Assembly (NCBI GenBank): GCA_002794785.1
Contig: NBBA01000003.1
Coordinates: 496,001-560,000, forward strand
DNA length: 64,000 nt
DNA from: Coniferiporia sulphurascens
Taxonomy: Eukaryota; Basidiomycota; Agaricomycetes; Hymenochaetales; Hymenochaetaceae
Reading direction: 5' to 3'
The notes under the pieces are model-generated. The model was not told where the DNA came from, ran no database searches, and saw only the letters and a list, made by a program, of their open reading frames with translations. The first letter of the stretch is position 1. The number at the start of each line of letters is the position of its first letter. The position numbers were made by a program, and so were the translations under genes. Positions 35,053 through 46,256 of this stretch are shown one piece after another.

Positions 35053-35795
35053 GTTCTTTATTGTCGCTAAATCAAGTCGGTGCATTTTGCTATACTCGTC
35101 CCGACCCGCAAGCTTAACGATACTAGTATCCGTCAGACACCTTCGCGACATGCTAGTATGTGTCAATTTTGTCGTAGCGATCGATTTGCAATGTCAATTC
35201 TTCTAGCGCAAGAAGGCCGGCCGACAGCATGTTCGTTAATTAATACTGGGAGAGGCAACTAACAAATCTTGGAAGACATCATTAGCGGAGGCGGAAACCG
35301 GCCTTTGTTCTTATTTTATCTTACGGTAATGGAATTCAAGGTCCAATCGCATCAACAATACTAATATTATTTACAACTGGCATTACTAAATTGAGCAGAT
35401 CTACTATCAAACCTTTTGACGTACAAATATGTAACCCCCCCTCTGACTGTGTGATCCAGGGCGGGTACTTACATATATTGGCATAAGCATAGAGGACAGC
35501 AATTTGCATTTGCTATAAACGCTGCCAGTATGCAAAGATGTCGCTATGTGGGAACTAGGGGGTGAACAAAGGGGGAGGCGGCGCAATAGGAGACAATTTT
35601 CACACAATTCGGGACAAAAATAAAGACATTAACGAGAGCCAGAAAAAAAGATGAAACAATGACGGGTCAAACGGGGAAAAAGGGAAAAAGGTAGAAGGAA
35701 AACAAAGAGAGGAAAGATCATACATTCTTTATCGTCACGGTGCTGCGGTCTCTGGCCTTGGCGATTTCGCGCACTCTGTACTGCACAGTTCGGGT
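35053..35795. other. Intergenic region between tRNA-Ser and the PWWP gene
   Basis: About 740 bp. The right end is the PWWP gene 3' UTR, with purine-rich AAAGAGAGGAAAG-like runs at 35640-35720. No gene was recognised. Confidence 0.4.
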
Positions 35796-37456
35796 CTACG
35801 CAGCAATCTCCGACATCGTCACGTCACCCAACATGCTCTCCCCAATCGTCAGGTCGCCCACTGCTGGCGAATCATCCTCAGCCGCTGCGTCTGCCTCGCC
35901 ATCCGCGTCCTTCTTTGAAGACTCTTCCGTTGCAGCAGATGGAGGTACTGCGCTACCATCCGCAGCAACGGGCAGCTTCTCGACGTCCATGGGTTTAGAA
36001 TCCGCAGACCCGTTCACCTTGTTGATCTTGGTGTGCCATTTGTTCACGAGCGCCTGAGCGCGGTCCTTGAACTTAAATTCCTCGTCGCGGGGCACCTTCT
36101 CGTCCTCCAGAGCAGCAATGTGTCGCATAACTTTGCCAATTTTTGAGTGCTGCAAAAGCGGTGATTAACACTTGGTTCACATGAATCAGAGAAGTCAGGG
36201 AAAAGGCGCGATACAGCCATCATGGCTTTTAAAAAAGCTGTGGAGAAAAAGTTGGGGTACTATTAACACAAACCTGAAGATATTTGATGGTCATGTCGAA
36301 CTCTTCGACCTGATTGAAAAGAGAATCGAGACTTGGTACATCCTTCAGCCATGTAATCAGTATTGGGAGCTGCATGAAGTCCAGATGCGAAAGCAGACCT
36401 CGTCTTTGGGGAGAGTCTTTCCCAAAAAGGCGCGTTGAAGCCTGTGCCTCATGTCCTTGACCTTGTTGGCTTCTGGATCGTTCTCCATCTCGGCTGATAA
36501 GCAGATTACAAGCATTTACAAGGTTACCAAGGTAATTTCAAAAATAAAAAAATTCGAGACGGCTCACGATCGACCTCTTCGTCCTTGTCACGTTTGACTT
36601 TCTTCGCCGGGGGTGGCGACGCCTTCTTGCTGGGACCCGCATCATCCGCGCGTTCGCCCTCGTCCTCAGATTCGACCATCGTCTTCGACTTTGCGCCGTT
36701 CTTTCTCGGTTTTGCTGGCTTGTCCGCCTTTTCCGCGGCAGGCTTCTTTTTCCTGATTGTGGCCTCGCTCGCGTCCTTGTCCTTTTCCTTCTCTTTCTTC
36801 ACTTTCGGTTTAGCCTTCACGCCCGCCTCAGAATCGCGTTTTCTCTTCTTCGTCTTCGCGGGTTTCTCGTCGTCTGCGGGCTCCTCCTCTCCGTCGAGCT
36901 CGTCGACCTCTGCATCTGCTTCAGCTTCCTCCGCTTCGACTCGTTTATCCTCCATCTGTCGCTCCCAGGGCTCTGGGTCGAGTGCGATGCGATAACCGGC
37001 AAGAAGGTCACCGTTCTTCTTGTGAGGCTCGGCGATGTAAGCCTCGATCTCGTGTTTCTTCAGCTTCGAGAGGTCCTTTGGAGGGACCCATGCACTGTGC
37101 GACGATGAGTGTAAGAGAAGCCGATTAGACAATAGCCATGACGCATGGAAGAAGAGTAAGACGCACTGATCTCCCGCAGGGAAGAACCTGACACAGTAAA
37201 AAGTCTGCTTTTTGCCAGCAGGACGCTCCTTTGCGACCTCCTTCGGAACGTTCCCGGGGTCTGCAACCTGGATAGACAGTTGTAAAAAAAGTTTGTTGTA
37301 ATCAGCGTGTGCACGGCGCTGTTGCTCGCTCGGAAGAGACGGCGCGCGACGAACCAGTGCGGGCCATGGGGGATAGCCACGAATCTTCGCAAGCACGACG
37401 TCCCGCAGATCGTATGTTATCTCATCTTTCGTCTTTGCGGCAGCCTTCTTGCTCAT
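35796..37456 (-). CDS. PWWP-domain chromatin protein, LEDGF/HDGF-like
   Basis: About four introns, product near 460 residues. The N-terminal PWWP domain reads YDLRDVVLAKIRGYPPWPAL, with TFYCVRFFPAGDQ and AWVPPKDLSKL completing the fold. A long Lys/Glu-rich charged linker follows (KKRKRDSEAGVKAKPKVKKE). A small helical domain (MRHRLQRAFLG, FNQVEEFDMTIKYLQ, SKIGKVMRHIAAL) resembles the TFIIS N-terminal/LEDGF integrase-binding fold. It ends with an acidic tail. PWWP domains read methylated H3K36, so a role in transcribed chromatin is expected (fungal relatives include Pdp3-like NuA3 subunits). Whether it belongs to that complex is inference. It is divergent, at a distance, from the GH79 gene. 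Confidence 0.82.
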
Positions 37457-39241
37457 GGTTAAGGGCGGCGGGAGGAAAGTGCGGAGGAGGGACGCTGGGA
37501 AGTGACTGCTAGGACAGCGTCAGCGCGAGGACAACAACAAAGAGAGTTTACAAGCCCGAACAAACCCAGGGTCCCCCTTCGGCAAATTCCCGGCCCGCGT
37601 ACAAACATTCACATCATTCTTCTTTTCTGGCCAAACAAACCCCAAAATCTCTGCATAAATTCTATTTTTTCGCAAGAAAAATACAGGACGTAGCGCAATA
37701 GGAAAACATCATCGTGCGATAGGCCGGACAGCAGGCCAGTGAGTGTGCAAAAGCAGCAAATATGGTGAGCAACAGGAAGGAGAACCGGAGAGGCTCGGCG
37801 TGATACGGAATCCAATCAGAGTATGCCGTTGTAAGCGGCTGACAGATCATGCGGCTTTGCGAGAGAAATCATTCCTCACGTAGTACTTCTGAGCAGCCAA
37901 AGTAGAGTCGAAGAGTGGTTATCGGGTCGACGAGGACGGCAGGAGCATCTAAGCCAGCATACCAGCCAGCTAGGATGAGTCTGACGGGCAGTCCTTGCGC
38001 GGAAAAAGGTGTTCGCCTGACAAAGGAGCAAGTGAGGCTTTATGTTCCGAGACCAAATGCATAGACCATGAGTACGGGATGTATCGTTACATACAGTCAA
38101 CACTCACAGCACAAATGAGCTATCTTGGAGCATCAACAGACGCGGAATAAATGCCCAATCGGTTTTCCCCCGCTTCGTCGCCACGAGGGTGATACTCTCG
38201 TCTCAATCTTGTGAGACGGATAAATATATACGCAAGATCAATGGCACAGTGTCGTTTATCATTTGTCTGCCATCCGGATAAGTCAGTGGTGTGCAGCAGA
38301 CTCCTTCGACGGCTCAGCTGTTGCATGTATACCTGTCCCTAAGCTTCGCTGGATGTTACTCGAATCGCCGTGCGGTGACAGTAACGAGCAACATCCGCGA
38401 TCTTACATACTCAACTGGCCCCTCAGATTCGAGGACATCCTTCCGGAGATTCGTCAGCACTGTGGTCGACGCCGCCGGTGGTGATGGACACCTTTAGACC
38501 GCTCGATGACGAAAAACGTCCATGACAATTAGGATAGCCCTTCATCACCGCGAGAGACCAGGTCGGGCTGCATAATCCACGAAACGCGCACAGTGCACGG
38601 AGTTTCTCGCCATTGATACGAGATTGAAGTGGGTAGCAAGAGCGCCATGCCGCCCATGTAGTGCGGAGATGGCACAGATGGCAGTCAGTGCGAGGTTGGG
38701 CCGGGTGGCCTTTTGCGGTAGCGAATGCCGAAGCTTCAGTGCCGGAAACGTCGTTTTGCTTACCGAATAATCAAACTCGGATTATTCTGTAGAGCTTATA
38801 TGCAGCGCTTACCACGAAGTGAGAACTCTTGGCAACCACCCAAAGCATATAAAAACTTACTCGGCTCCCTTTTACTATTTTCTGGGGGCATTCAGTCTCT
38901 TTCTCGAGTGTCTGTGCAATGCATACTACATGGTTCAATCCATTGTTTCCGTATAAGGCCTGTTGGAAGCACGGTACCGTCTTCTAAGTTGCAGCCTGCA
39001 GCCACCGAAGTTTGCCAATAGCCCGCCAACCCCCCACAATTTCTGCCCAGCCTTCTTTTTCACCATGATCCGTGTTTAAGCCCATTTCTTATTGATGCTT
39101 GGAAGACCGTCTGATTTCGTAAGTATGTAGGAGAATCGGTATTGCCACTTTTTTTTATTGCCGAGGGTCGCGACTCGCAAGTCGGCCCTTCGCTCTTAAC
39201 GACACACTCCTTCATCGTCCCCCTGCACCTGCCCAGTGCCC
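37457..39241. other. Long divergent intergenic region
   Basis: About 1.8 kb between the PWWP start (-) and the GH79 start (+). CATATAAAAA at 38846-38855 could be a TATA box about 390 bp before the GH79 start. No coding or RNA gene was recognised. Confidence 0.45.
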
Positions 39242-41623
39242 ATGGTGTTTGCGACCATCCGGACCATAGCTGCGCTTGCGCTCTGCGCGGCCAGCGCCTC
39301 CGCAAGTGTCACTGTCTACGGCGCGACTGGTACTGGTACCGCTTCGGGCGCGGCCCCGACATTGTGTGTCGGCGCTGTACCTTGCGACGGCAATGTCCTT
39401 ACGCCTATCGGTCCGCAAGATGGTCTTGAGACGACCGTCCCCGTCCAGCTGTTTCCGGGCGGGATGACTGGCCTCTCAATGGGTATTTCAGGCCATTTCG
39501 CCGGATGGTCAATCGAGTTATCCATCGCGGACAAACTACGTACGTCCCCCTCCCCCCCTCTCGAGTGCGGCACGCTAATAATATGTCGTCCTTTCCTGCA
39601 GTCGGAGTTGATGGCGAACACCTCAATCCGATATTTCTTAACTTGATGTCAACCCTCACGTCGAGAGCTGGAACACTGTTCATCCGAATAGGGGGGAATT
39701 CTCAGGACAAAGCCGTTGTCGTTCCGGGTGGTCTACCTGACGGTGCGGCAATCGAGAAGACCGATCTTAACGAGCAAAGCACGGTGGGCCAACTCGGTTT
39801 TCTCTTTTTTTTTTTCGTAGTGCTCACGCATCCCCGGCATAATAAAGACGTTCACACCTGATTTGCTCATCTCCCCGAACCTGCTCTATGTTATGGCGAA
39901 CATCTCAACCCTGCTGCCTATCAAGTGGTTCCTTGGCGTACCGTTTAACAGCACCAGTGACCCACGTTTAACCATGGGCGAGCTCGGACAACAGATTCTC
40001 GGCGATAACCTTATTGGAATGCAGCTTGGGAACGAGCCCGATCTGTACTTTAATAATGCGATCCGAAACTCGAGCTACACCGTGGAAGAATACAACACGG
40101 AGTGGGGTGAGGTGCTTGATGACTACATCAACGACCCGGGTGTTCCGAATAGTTCAATATTCGTTGCTCCGAGCGTATGCTGTGGAGGTAGCATCGGCTG
40201 GACTCCGGAAGATGTATGGAATACCGGGTTTTTGACCGATTACGCTGATCACTTGTCGTATCTTGCTGTCCAATAGTGCGTCCGATTAAGCTACTTTCGT
40301 ATAAAGTCCGCTAAACCAGGTCTTTTTTTTTACCAGCTACCCGACGAATAACTGTAATTCGTCAGGCTCGGCTATTGACCCACAGAATATCCTTAACACG
40401 ACCTTCCTAAACCACAATGACGTGCAGAAGCTAAATACGGTGTACACCAACAGCACAACCATTGCGCAGACGATTAATAAACCCTTCGTTATGTTCGAAA
40501 CGAACACGGCGTCTTGCGGTGGGTTCTCAGGTCTCAGTGATTCGTTCGCCGCCGCCATGTGGGTCGCCGATTACTCGCTCAACATGGCGATGTCCAACTT
40601 CTCGCACGCGCTTTACCACGTCGGTGGACAGAGTGATTACTACAATGTATGTGATTATTGCTACATGGTATTCATTTTCACCTCAACAGGGCTTTTCTTC
40701 CTAGGCATTCACACCGCCGACGACGAACCAAAGCAGAGTGCGCGAGTGGACGATTGGATCAACGTTCTACCCAATGCTACTACTCGCCGAAGCGTTCGGC
40801 ACGACGGGAAAAGCTCAGGTCGTCGATCTCTATATGAACAGCAACAGCCAGTACACCCCTGGCTATGTGATTTACGAGAATGGGAATCCAGAACGTCTTG
40901 TGCTAATCAACTACCTCACCGACCCGAGTGGTGCGAGCAATTATACAGCGTACATTAGCATCGGCGGAAATTCGACAGGTATGGACACTGCTACTCCCTC
41001 AAGTGTGCAAGTGAAATACATGCTTGCGGGCTCATCCACCGACAAGTTTGGGATCAGTTGGGCTGGACAGGTAAGCTTTAGCCTGGCGTCTGATTTTTCT
41101 CGGGCTCATACGCCTTTCAAAGACTTTCGGTGGCCCGTTCGAGTCGGATGGACGCCTAAATGGAAGTGAGGTGATATATACCTACCAGTGCGACACGGTC
41201 AACAATGTCTGTGCGGTGCCTATGCCTGCGCCGGCTGCTGCTATTATTTTCCTCAACTCAGACGCTTTAAGCGAGTCTGAGCCCACAGCGACACAAACTT
41301 TTGCCACTAGTACCACTGAAGTACGTGCTTTATCTTATTTCCCCTGCATTTTGTTTTCTGATTGATGCGCTTCTACATTTTTGTTGTCTTGTATATGATG
41401 CACGTAATAGACTGCTGCGGTGAACACGGCAACGATCGATCAGGCAGTACTAGAGACGTCAAACGGGCGTGGTGGCGGCAAGTGGGACTCGTCTGGTTCG
41501 ACAAGTTTTGGTAGTGCAGACAGTAGCGGGCTTGGCATCACTACGATGCTCGCCTCGGCGGTGCTTACCGGTGGCCTTGCCGTAGCAGGCGCCGTCCTCG
41601 TCGTTAACGGCGGCTGGTCATGA
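39242..41623 (+). CDS. Secreted GH79 glycoside hydrolase (beta-glucuronidase type)
   Basis: About seven exons and 660 residues. MVFATIRTIAALALCAASASA is a signal peptide. The TIM-barrel part contains LFIRIGGNSQDKAV, IGMQLGNEPDLYFNN (acid/base Glu in NEPD), SIFVAPSVCCGG, LAVQHYPTNN and FVMFETNTASCGGF (likely nucleophile Glu). A beta-sandwich follows (YVIYENGNPERLVLINYL). The C-terminus is Ser/Thr-rich and ends with a hydrophobic stretch (GITTMLASAVLTGGLAVAGA) that could be a GPI-anchor signal. Family GH79 removes glucuronic acid or 4-O-methyl-glucuronic acid from plant or fungal glycans, so a role in wood or cell-wall polysaccharide breakdown is likely. The ATG at 39242 was chosen because it opens the signal peptide. 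First intron 39540-39601 restores KLLGVDG exactly. Confidence 0.9.
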
Positions 41624-42095
41624 ATGCACTGCTCAGTTACTTACTTTGCTCATTCATGCATCCTCACCCTCATTTTCGCTAATTAACCCCCGATTGAATT
41701 GGCTCAGTCTCGTCAGTCAGTTAAGGCGGTTGTACCACAATGACTCTAGCTTCTTAGCATATGGACGTTTAATTGCACGCATCGTATATGCTTTTTTGGT
41801 GGAACCCTCGAACCCTTCGCTCTGATCCATTCCCTTCCTTTTTGCGTCTTGCACAACGACCCATACATGTACTCTGCTAATAGCCAGGCTTGTCGCGCAA
41901 GCGCTTCTGCTCGTTCCGAACAATGTCTGTCTTTACATAATTAATACAGTCCCGGCGTATGTCCCTGGGTGTATATAACCATTCGAGCTGCGCGGTTGGC
42001 ACAGGACGCTGATTATCAACTACTTTCTGCAGATATACTGTGCTATTTCTTGACGATTAGTAACTGGGTACGCCGCCGGCTATTCCGGGAAATCC
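41624..42095. other. Intergenic region left of the LINE insertion
   Basis: 472 bp holding the GH79 3' end and the left flank of the retrotransposon. Before the insertion it was continuous with the sequence at 48832. Nothing else was recognised. Confidence 0.5.
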
Positions 42096-42107
42096 TGTGC
42101 AAGCCAC

Positions 42108-42109
<2 letters not shown>
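42096..42109. repeat. Target-site duplication, left copy
   Basis: TGTGCAAGCCACAC directly abuts the poly(T) tract. It is identical to 48818-48831, so the two copies bracket the retrotransposon. Confidence 0.92.

Positions 42110-42149
<40 letters not shown>
42110..42149 (-). repeat. Poly(A) tail of the LINE (poly-T on the plus strand)
   Basis: Forty uninterrupted T residues directly beside the left target-site copy, marking the 3' end of the retrotransposon RNA. Confidence 0.92.
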
Positions 42150-42153
<4 letters not shown>

Positions 42154-42308
42154 CTGCATTTGTATACCGCTACATTACATAGTAAAAGATGCGGTTGTGA
42201 GACTAAATGAGGTGTTGTGTAAAATGAGATTAACAAGGTATGAGGGATCTGGTTTTAATTCTACGAAAAGATATGAGGTTTGTGTGTCGGAGTTATGTTT
42301 GTGAAAAA

Positions 42309-45300
42309 TTAAGGTGGAAAAAATCGTGAATTAGGAATAGGATCGTGAACAGTAAAGGATTTAGTGAAGGCTTTTGAAGAATTGAAAAAGGAAGCGAGTT
42401 TCTGAAGGTATGTTTCTTTAGTGAAAAGAATATGGTCCGGAGGAGGTATGACATTCCCGAATGATTGAATGCGAGCGGATTTGAGGAGAGAGCAACGTCT
42501 GATGATATGATCTCTTGTTTGTATGGATGTACCGCAAGGGCATGCTATTGATTCGGTTGGTACGAATCGCCTGTAATAATCGCCAAAGTGTCCGTGTCCA
42601 GTAATTGCTTGGAAGATACGCGATGATACGTCTCGAGGATAATAGAATTTTTTCCAAAACTGAGGTAATTTCGACGAGGGTAGTCCGGTTATAGTGTTAA
42701 ATGAAGCGGACGTCGATATGTTTTTTGTGTTTTGGATAAGGTGAGACCAAGATGTAATGGCGCGTAGATTGATATCTTCTTTTTCTCCTGCGTATGTTTT
42801 TAATAGGAATGGACGACCGATTGGTGAAAAATGGGTGAGTTTGTCGGCGATGACGTTTCCAGGAATGTCGAGATGACCTGGGGACCAATGAAGATGAATG
42901 TGATGTTGGGTGTTTGAAGTAAAAAGGTCTGAAAAGGAGCGAAAAATTTTAGATGAACACTGAGCCGCGTGAGGAGATAAGTCAATGATGGCAGGGATAC
43001 ATGAAGATGAATCAGAGAAGAAATGGATATTGTTGATATGAGCCGTGGAGAGGATATGACGTTTTCGGAATAGAGTGATGCGTTCGGTACATTTGGCAAG
43101 GGCATACATTTCAGCGTCAAAGGAGGAGCCCGAAGGAGAACAATAGAAATGACCAAGGTCGACTACGATACCAGAATGATAGATGACGAATGATGAGATG
43201 GTAACGGATTGATTGTTTTTATAGTTTTTTGAACCGTCTGTATAAATAATAAGATTGTGAATATTTTTTGATAATGAATCGTGTAAGAGAATAATTTTGT
43301 TTTTATGAATGATTTTTCGATCTGAGGATGATGTTCCGGATTCGAGATGATAAGAGAGAGGTTGGTAGTGGTATTGAGAAGAGTTAGAAGGGAGATGTTG
43401 TGATGGATGAGCTAAGTACGGTTGAATATGTTCGATGCGCGGGTCAGATAAAAAGGCGAGACGGTGTAATTGTGTTTTTGGTTTGGTGGATGTGGATTTA
43501 TGACGGGAAGTAATAGGAGGTTTTGAGGATGGAAGACGAGGCCAAGACGATGGTAGACGGTTTAGGAGTTGAGAGTTAAGAGGTAAACGATTAAGGCGGA
43601 GAGCGGTTGATTGGTTGTATTTTTGAAGTAAAATTGGAATTGGAAGGATGTGTGCGATGCGGTGGAGAGCGTGTGACGGTGTAGTACTGAAGGTTCCTGT
43701 AAGAAGACGGATGCTTTGATTTTGAGCGATGCTCATTTTATTGATTTTGGATTGTTGTCGGATGCCAGTGTACCAAAGTTGAAAACCGTATGTGAGAACT
43801 GGCAGGATATTGGCGAAATGAAGGGTTCGGAAGTTGGCAAAGGATAGTCCACGAATGGTATTCCCGAGTATGCGAAGAGCCATGGTGGTTGAGCGTGCCC
43901 TCATGCACATGCGAGTGATATGATCGTTAAAATTGAGTCGTTGGTCGAGATAGAAACCTAGCCACCGAATGACTGGAGAAGGGGTGATAGTGATCGGGGG
44001 CCCGAGACTGTTTGGAAGGATGATCGAAGGAAAGGGTGGAGGGGAGAAGCCATGTCTAATAAAATGAATGAGGTCGGATTTTAAATGGTCGACGGATAAT
44101 TGTAATTCGTGTAGCCTATTAGAGACGATAAGAAAAGCTTTTTTAAGAAGACGGATGTTTTGTTGATATGAGTCTGAGTAAACGAGAATGAGTTGATCGT
44201 CGACGTAAGCTTTAAGGCAAGTATCGGACAGTAGGTTAAGGGAATCAAGAATGAACGCGGTATAAATTGTGGAAAGGATTGGTGAAATTGGAGAACCTTG
44301 AGGGATTCCTACGTTATGAATGGGTTTTTTATCTGAAGTAAAATTGTCAATTTTAAAGGATATATGACGATCGGATAAAAAAGCTTGGGTCCAAAGAATA
44401 ATTTTTTGGTCGAAACCGAGTAAATAAAGAGAATGTAAAAGACGTGCGTGGTTAACATTATCGAAGTATCCTTTAATATCGATGGTGAGAGCGGAAACGC
44501 ATAATTTCTTTTTATGTGCGATTTGAATGTCGTGAATAAGAGATAGACCTGCGTCGATGGTACATGAATTGGATCGACCTCCAAATTGGATGGTGGGTAC
44601 GAGGTTATAACGGCCGATGTCCCAGGTGAGGCGTTTAGCGATGATTTTTTCGAGAATTTTTCCTATGCATTCTAGAAGAGCGATTGGACGATAAGATCTA
44701 GGGTTGCTAGAGTCGGTTTTGTTAGGTTTTGGGATTAGTATAATGTTAGCGTCTTTCCATGGGTGAATGTGACGAGAGAAACATTCGTTGAATAGATTGA
44801 GTAAAATGGAAGGATATACGGAGTTAATCCATTTGATATATGCGTAAGAGATATTGGAAATGCCTGGCGCTGAGTTATTGTGAGTAAGGTTAAGACAAGT
44901 GTCAACTTCATTTTGCGTGATGCGCGGTGATGATCGTGTAGGTTTTTTGGGAGGGTCATCAGGAAGATCAGTAACGTTAATTTTTGGGTCATTAGAAAAG
45001 AAAGATTGATGAAATGCGTTCGCTTGTTTATCCGGTGTATGAGCGAATTGGTTTTCATGTAGGATGGGTGGCATGCGAGTTTTTCGTTTTCCGGAAGACC
45101 ATTTGGCGTAACGGTAGATGTCGTAAGATGATGCTCCTTCGAGGACGGATGTAGCCCATGATTGTTTAGCTTTCTTGAAAATAATGCGAGCTTCTTTATG
45201 AAGATGTTCTTTTTCGAAGTTGACTGAGCAGTCTCTGAAGGCACGGATAGCTTGAGCACATTCATCGTTCCACCAGTATGAGTAAGAAAATTGTGTTGAT

Positions 45301-46256
45301 GATGTCTGTGGCATAATTTCAGATATTGTTAGTAGAATTTTTTCGGAAAGATTGTTAGCATATTCATAAACGGATGCGTCGTTTGTGAAAATAGGAAGTG
45401 GTTGATCGTCTAAAAGAAAGCTAAATTTTTCGATCCATTCTTTTCGGCGTTCAGGGTCATATTTGTATGTTATATGTGGGTCGTCTGGTTGAAAGTCGTT
45501 ATTGATCGGGAGAAAGGCGAGCGTAATGGGAATGTGGTCGGATGAATAAGCCGGCATGTCAACGCATGTCCAATCAAAGAAAAAGTCGGTAAGGATAGCT
45601 GAAAAATTAATAAGGGTTAAGTCGATAACGGAGTCTGATTGCCGATGTTGTCCTTTTCTCGTAGGGAAATCCGTGTCATTAAGAATGAATAGTGATTGAT
45701 CTTGAGACCACATGAGAAGGTTTTCAGCGTCTTCGTGTGTGTGTCGATGTGCTGCGTTAGGTAAATTCCATTCCGGATGGTGTAAATTGAAATCGCCCAT
45801 GATGCAAGTGGGAATGTCGTAGTCGAGTTCGATGTTCGTAAGAAAACGAATGTTGTCACCTAAGATACCGTGTCCGTAGTTGTACCCGTTAATAAGACGG
45901 AAAGTTGAGTTAAGATAGGTGACGTCGATTGTCATAAAATCTTTATGATTCGTAATATCTTGGCGTGAAATTGCAGATAGATGTGGGAATGATTTTCTGA
46001 CGTAAGTGATAACGTGAGGTTTAATAGGAGAATTAGTATCGTAAGAGGGAATAAAATAATCCCATGACGGGTGTTTAATAGGCAAAAAGATAGGAGTCCC
46101 ATCAGGGTTGGAGTCGGAACGTTGAAGACCAGAAAAGCCAATGAAAGGTTCTTGAAGGACGAGAATATGAAGATTTGGATTATTGAGGAGGCGTGTCGTT
46201 CGGGGTCCGCTTTTTGCTACGTTAAGCTGAAGTATTCTGAGGGCCGTATAATTCAT
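42309..46256 (-). CDS. LINE ORF2: endonuclease, reverse transcriptase, RNase H
   Basis: Intact 1,315-residue frame without introns. The N-terminal APE-type endonuclease has ILQLNVAKS, LVLQEPF, MGDFNLHHPEW and SSDHIPITL. The reverse transcriptase shows ALTIDIKGYFDNVNHARLL, GIPQGSPISPIL and the catalytic AYVDDQLIL. RNase H carries IIYTDGSKN, DAEMYALAKC, FFSDSSSC and HWSPGHLDIPGNVIADKL. The C-terminus has a Cys/His motif (CPCGTSIQTRDHIIRRC). All catalytic acidic residues I could place are present. It nicks target DNA and primes cDNA synthesis on the element RNA. The ATG overlaps the ORF1 stop by four bases (ATGA). Confidence 0.95.
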   Translation of the reverse strand: MNYTALRILQLNVAKSGPRTTRLLNNPNLHILVLQEPFIGFSGLQRSDSNPDGTPIFLPIKHPSWDYFIPSYDTNSPIKPHVITYVRKSFPHLSAISRQDITNHKDFMTIDVTYLNSTFRLINGYNYGHGILGDNIRFLTNIELDYDIPTCIMGDFNLHHPEWNLPNAAHRHTHEDAENLLMWSQDQSLFILNDTDFPTRKGQHRQSDSVIDLTLINFSAILTDFFFDWTCVDMPAYSSDHIPITLAFLPINNDFQPDDPHITYKYDPERRKEWIEKFSFLLDDQPLPIFTNDASVYEYANNLSEKILLTISEIMPQTSSTQFSYSYWWNDECAQAIRAFRDCSVNFEKEHLHKEARIIFKKAKQSWATSVLEGASSYDIYRYAKWSSGKRKTRMPPILHENQFAHTPDKQANAFHQSFFSNDPKINVTDLPDDPPKKPTRSSPRITQNEVDTCLNLTHNNSAPGISNISYAYIKWINSVYPSILLNLFNECFSRHIHPWKDANIILIPKPNKTDSSNPRSYRPIALLECIGKILEKIIAKRLTWDIGRYNLVPTIQFGGRSNSCTIDAGLSLIHDIQIAHKKKLCVSALTIDIKGYFDNVNHARLLHSLYLLGFDQKIILWTQAFLSDRHISFKIDNFTSDKKPIHNVGIPQGSPISPILSTIYTAFILDSLNLLSDTCLKAYVDDQLILVYSDSYQQNIRLLKKAFLIVSNRLHELQLSVDHLKSDLIHFIRHGFSPPPFPSIILPNSLGPPITITPSPVIRWLGFYLDQRLNFNDHITRMCMRARSTTMALRILGNTIRGLSFANFRTLHFANILPVLTYGFQLWYTGIRQQSKINKMSIAQNQSIRLLTGTFSTTPSHALHRIAHILPIPILLQKYNQSTALRLNRLPLNSQLLNRLPSSWPRLPSSKPPITSRHKSTSTKPKTQLHRLAFLSDPRIEHIQPYLAHPSQHLPSNSSQYHYQPLSYHLESGTSSSDRKIIHKNKIILLHDSLSKNIHNLIIYTDGSKNYKNNQSVTISSFVIYHSGIVVDLGHFYCSPSGSSFDAEMYALAKCTERITLFRKRHILSTAHINNIHFFSDSSSCIPAIIDLSPHAAQCSSKIFRSFSDLFTSNTQHHIHLHWSPGHLDIPGNVIADKLTHFSPIGRPFLLKTYAGEKEDINLRAITSWSHLIQNTKNISTSASFNTITGLPSSKLPQFWKKFYYPRDVSSRIFQAITGHGHFGDYYRRFVPTESIACPCGTSIQTRDHIIRRCSLLKSARIQSFGNVIPPPDHILFTKETYLQKLASFFNSSKAFTKSFTVHDPIPNSRFFPP

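Noticed and set aside
34969..35166. Small minus-strand open frame containing a RQDLNLRPHRG-type stretch
   Set aside because: This is the antisense of the tRNA-Ser gene, a well-known artefact of automatic gene calls.
36585..36995. Phe/Ser-rich plus-strand open frame that looks like a membrane protein
   Set aside because: It is the reverse shadow of the Lys/Glu-rich linker of the PWWP protein; AAG/GAG codons read backwards give CTT/CTC.
42110..42149. Poly-T tract as a promoter element or sequencing artefact
   Set aside because: It abuts a perfect target-site duplication and lies right after the 3' UTR of an intact LINE, so it is the element's poly(A) tail.
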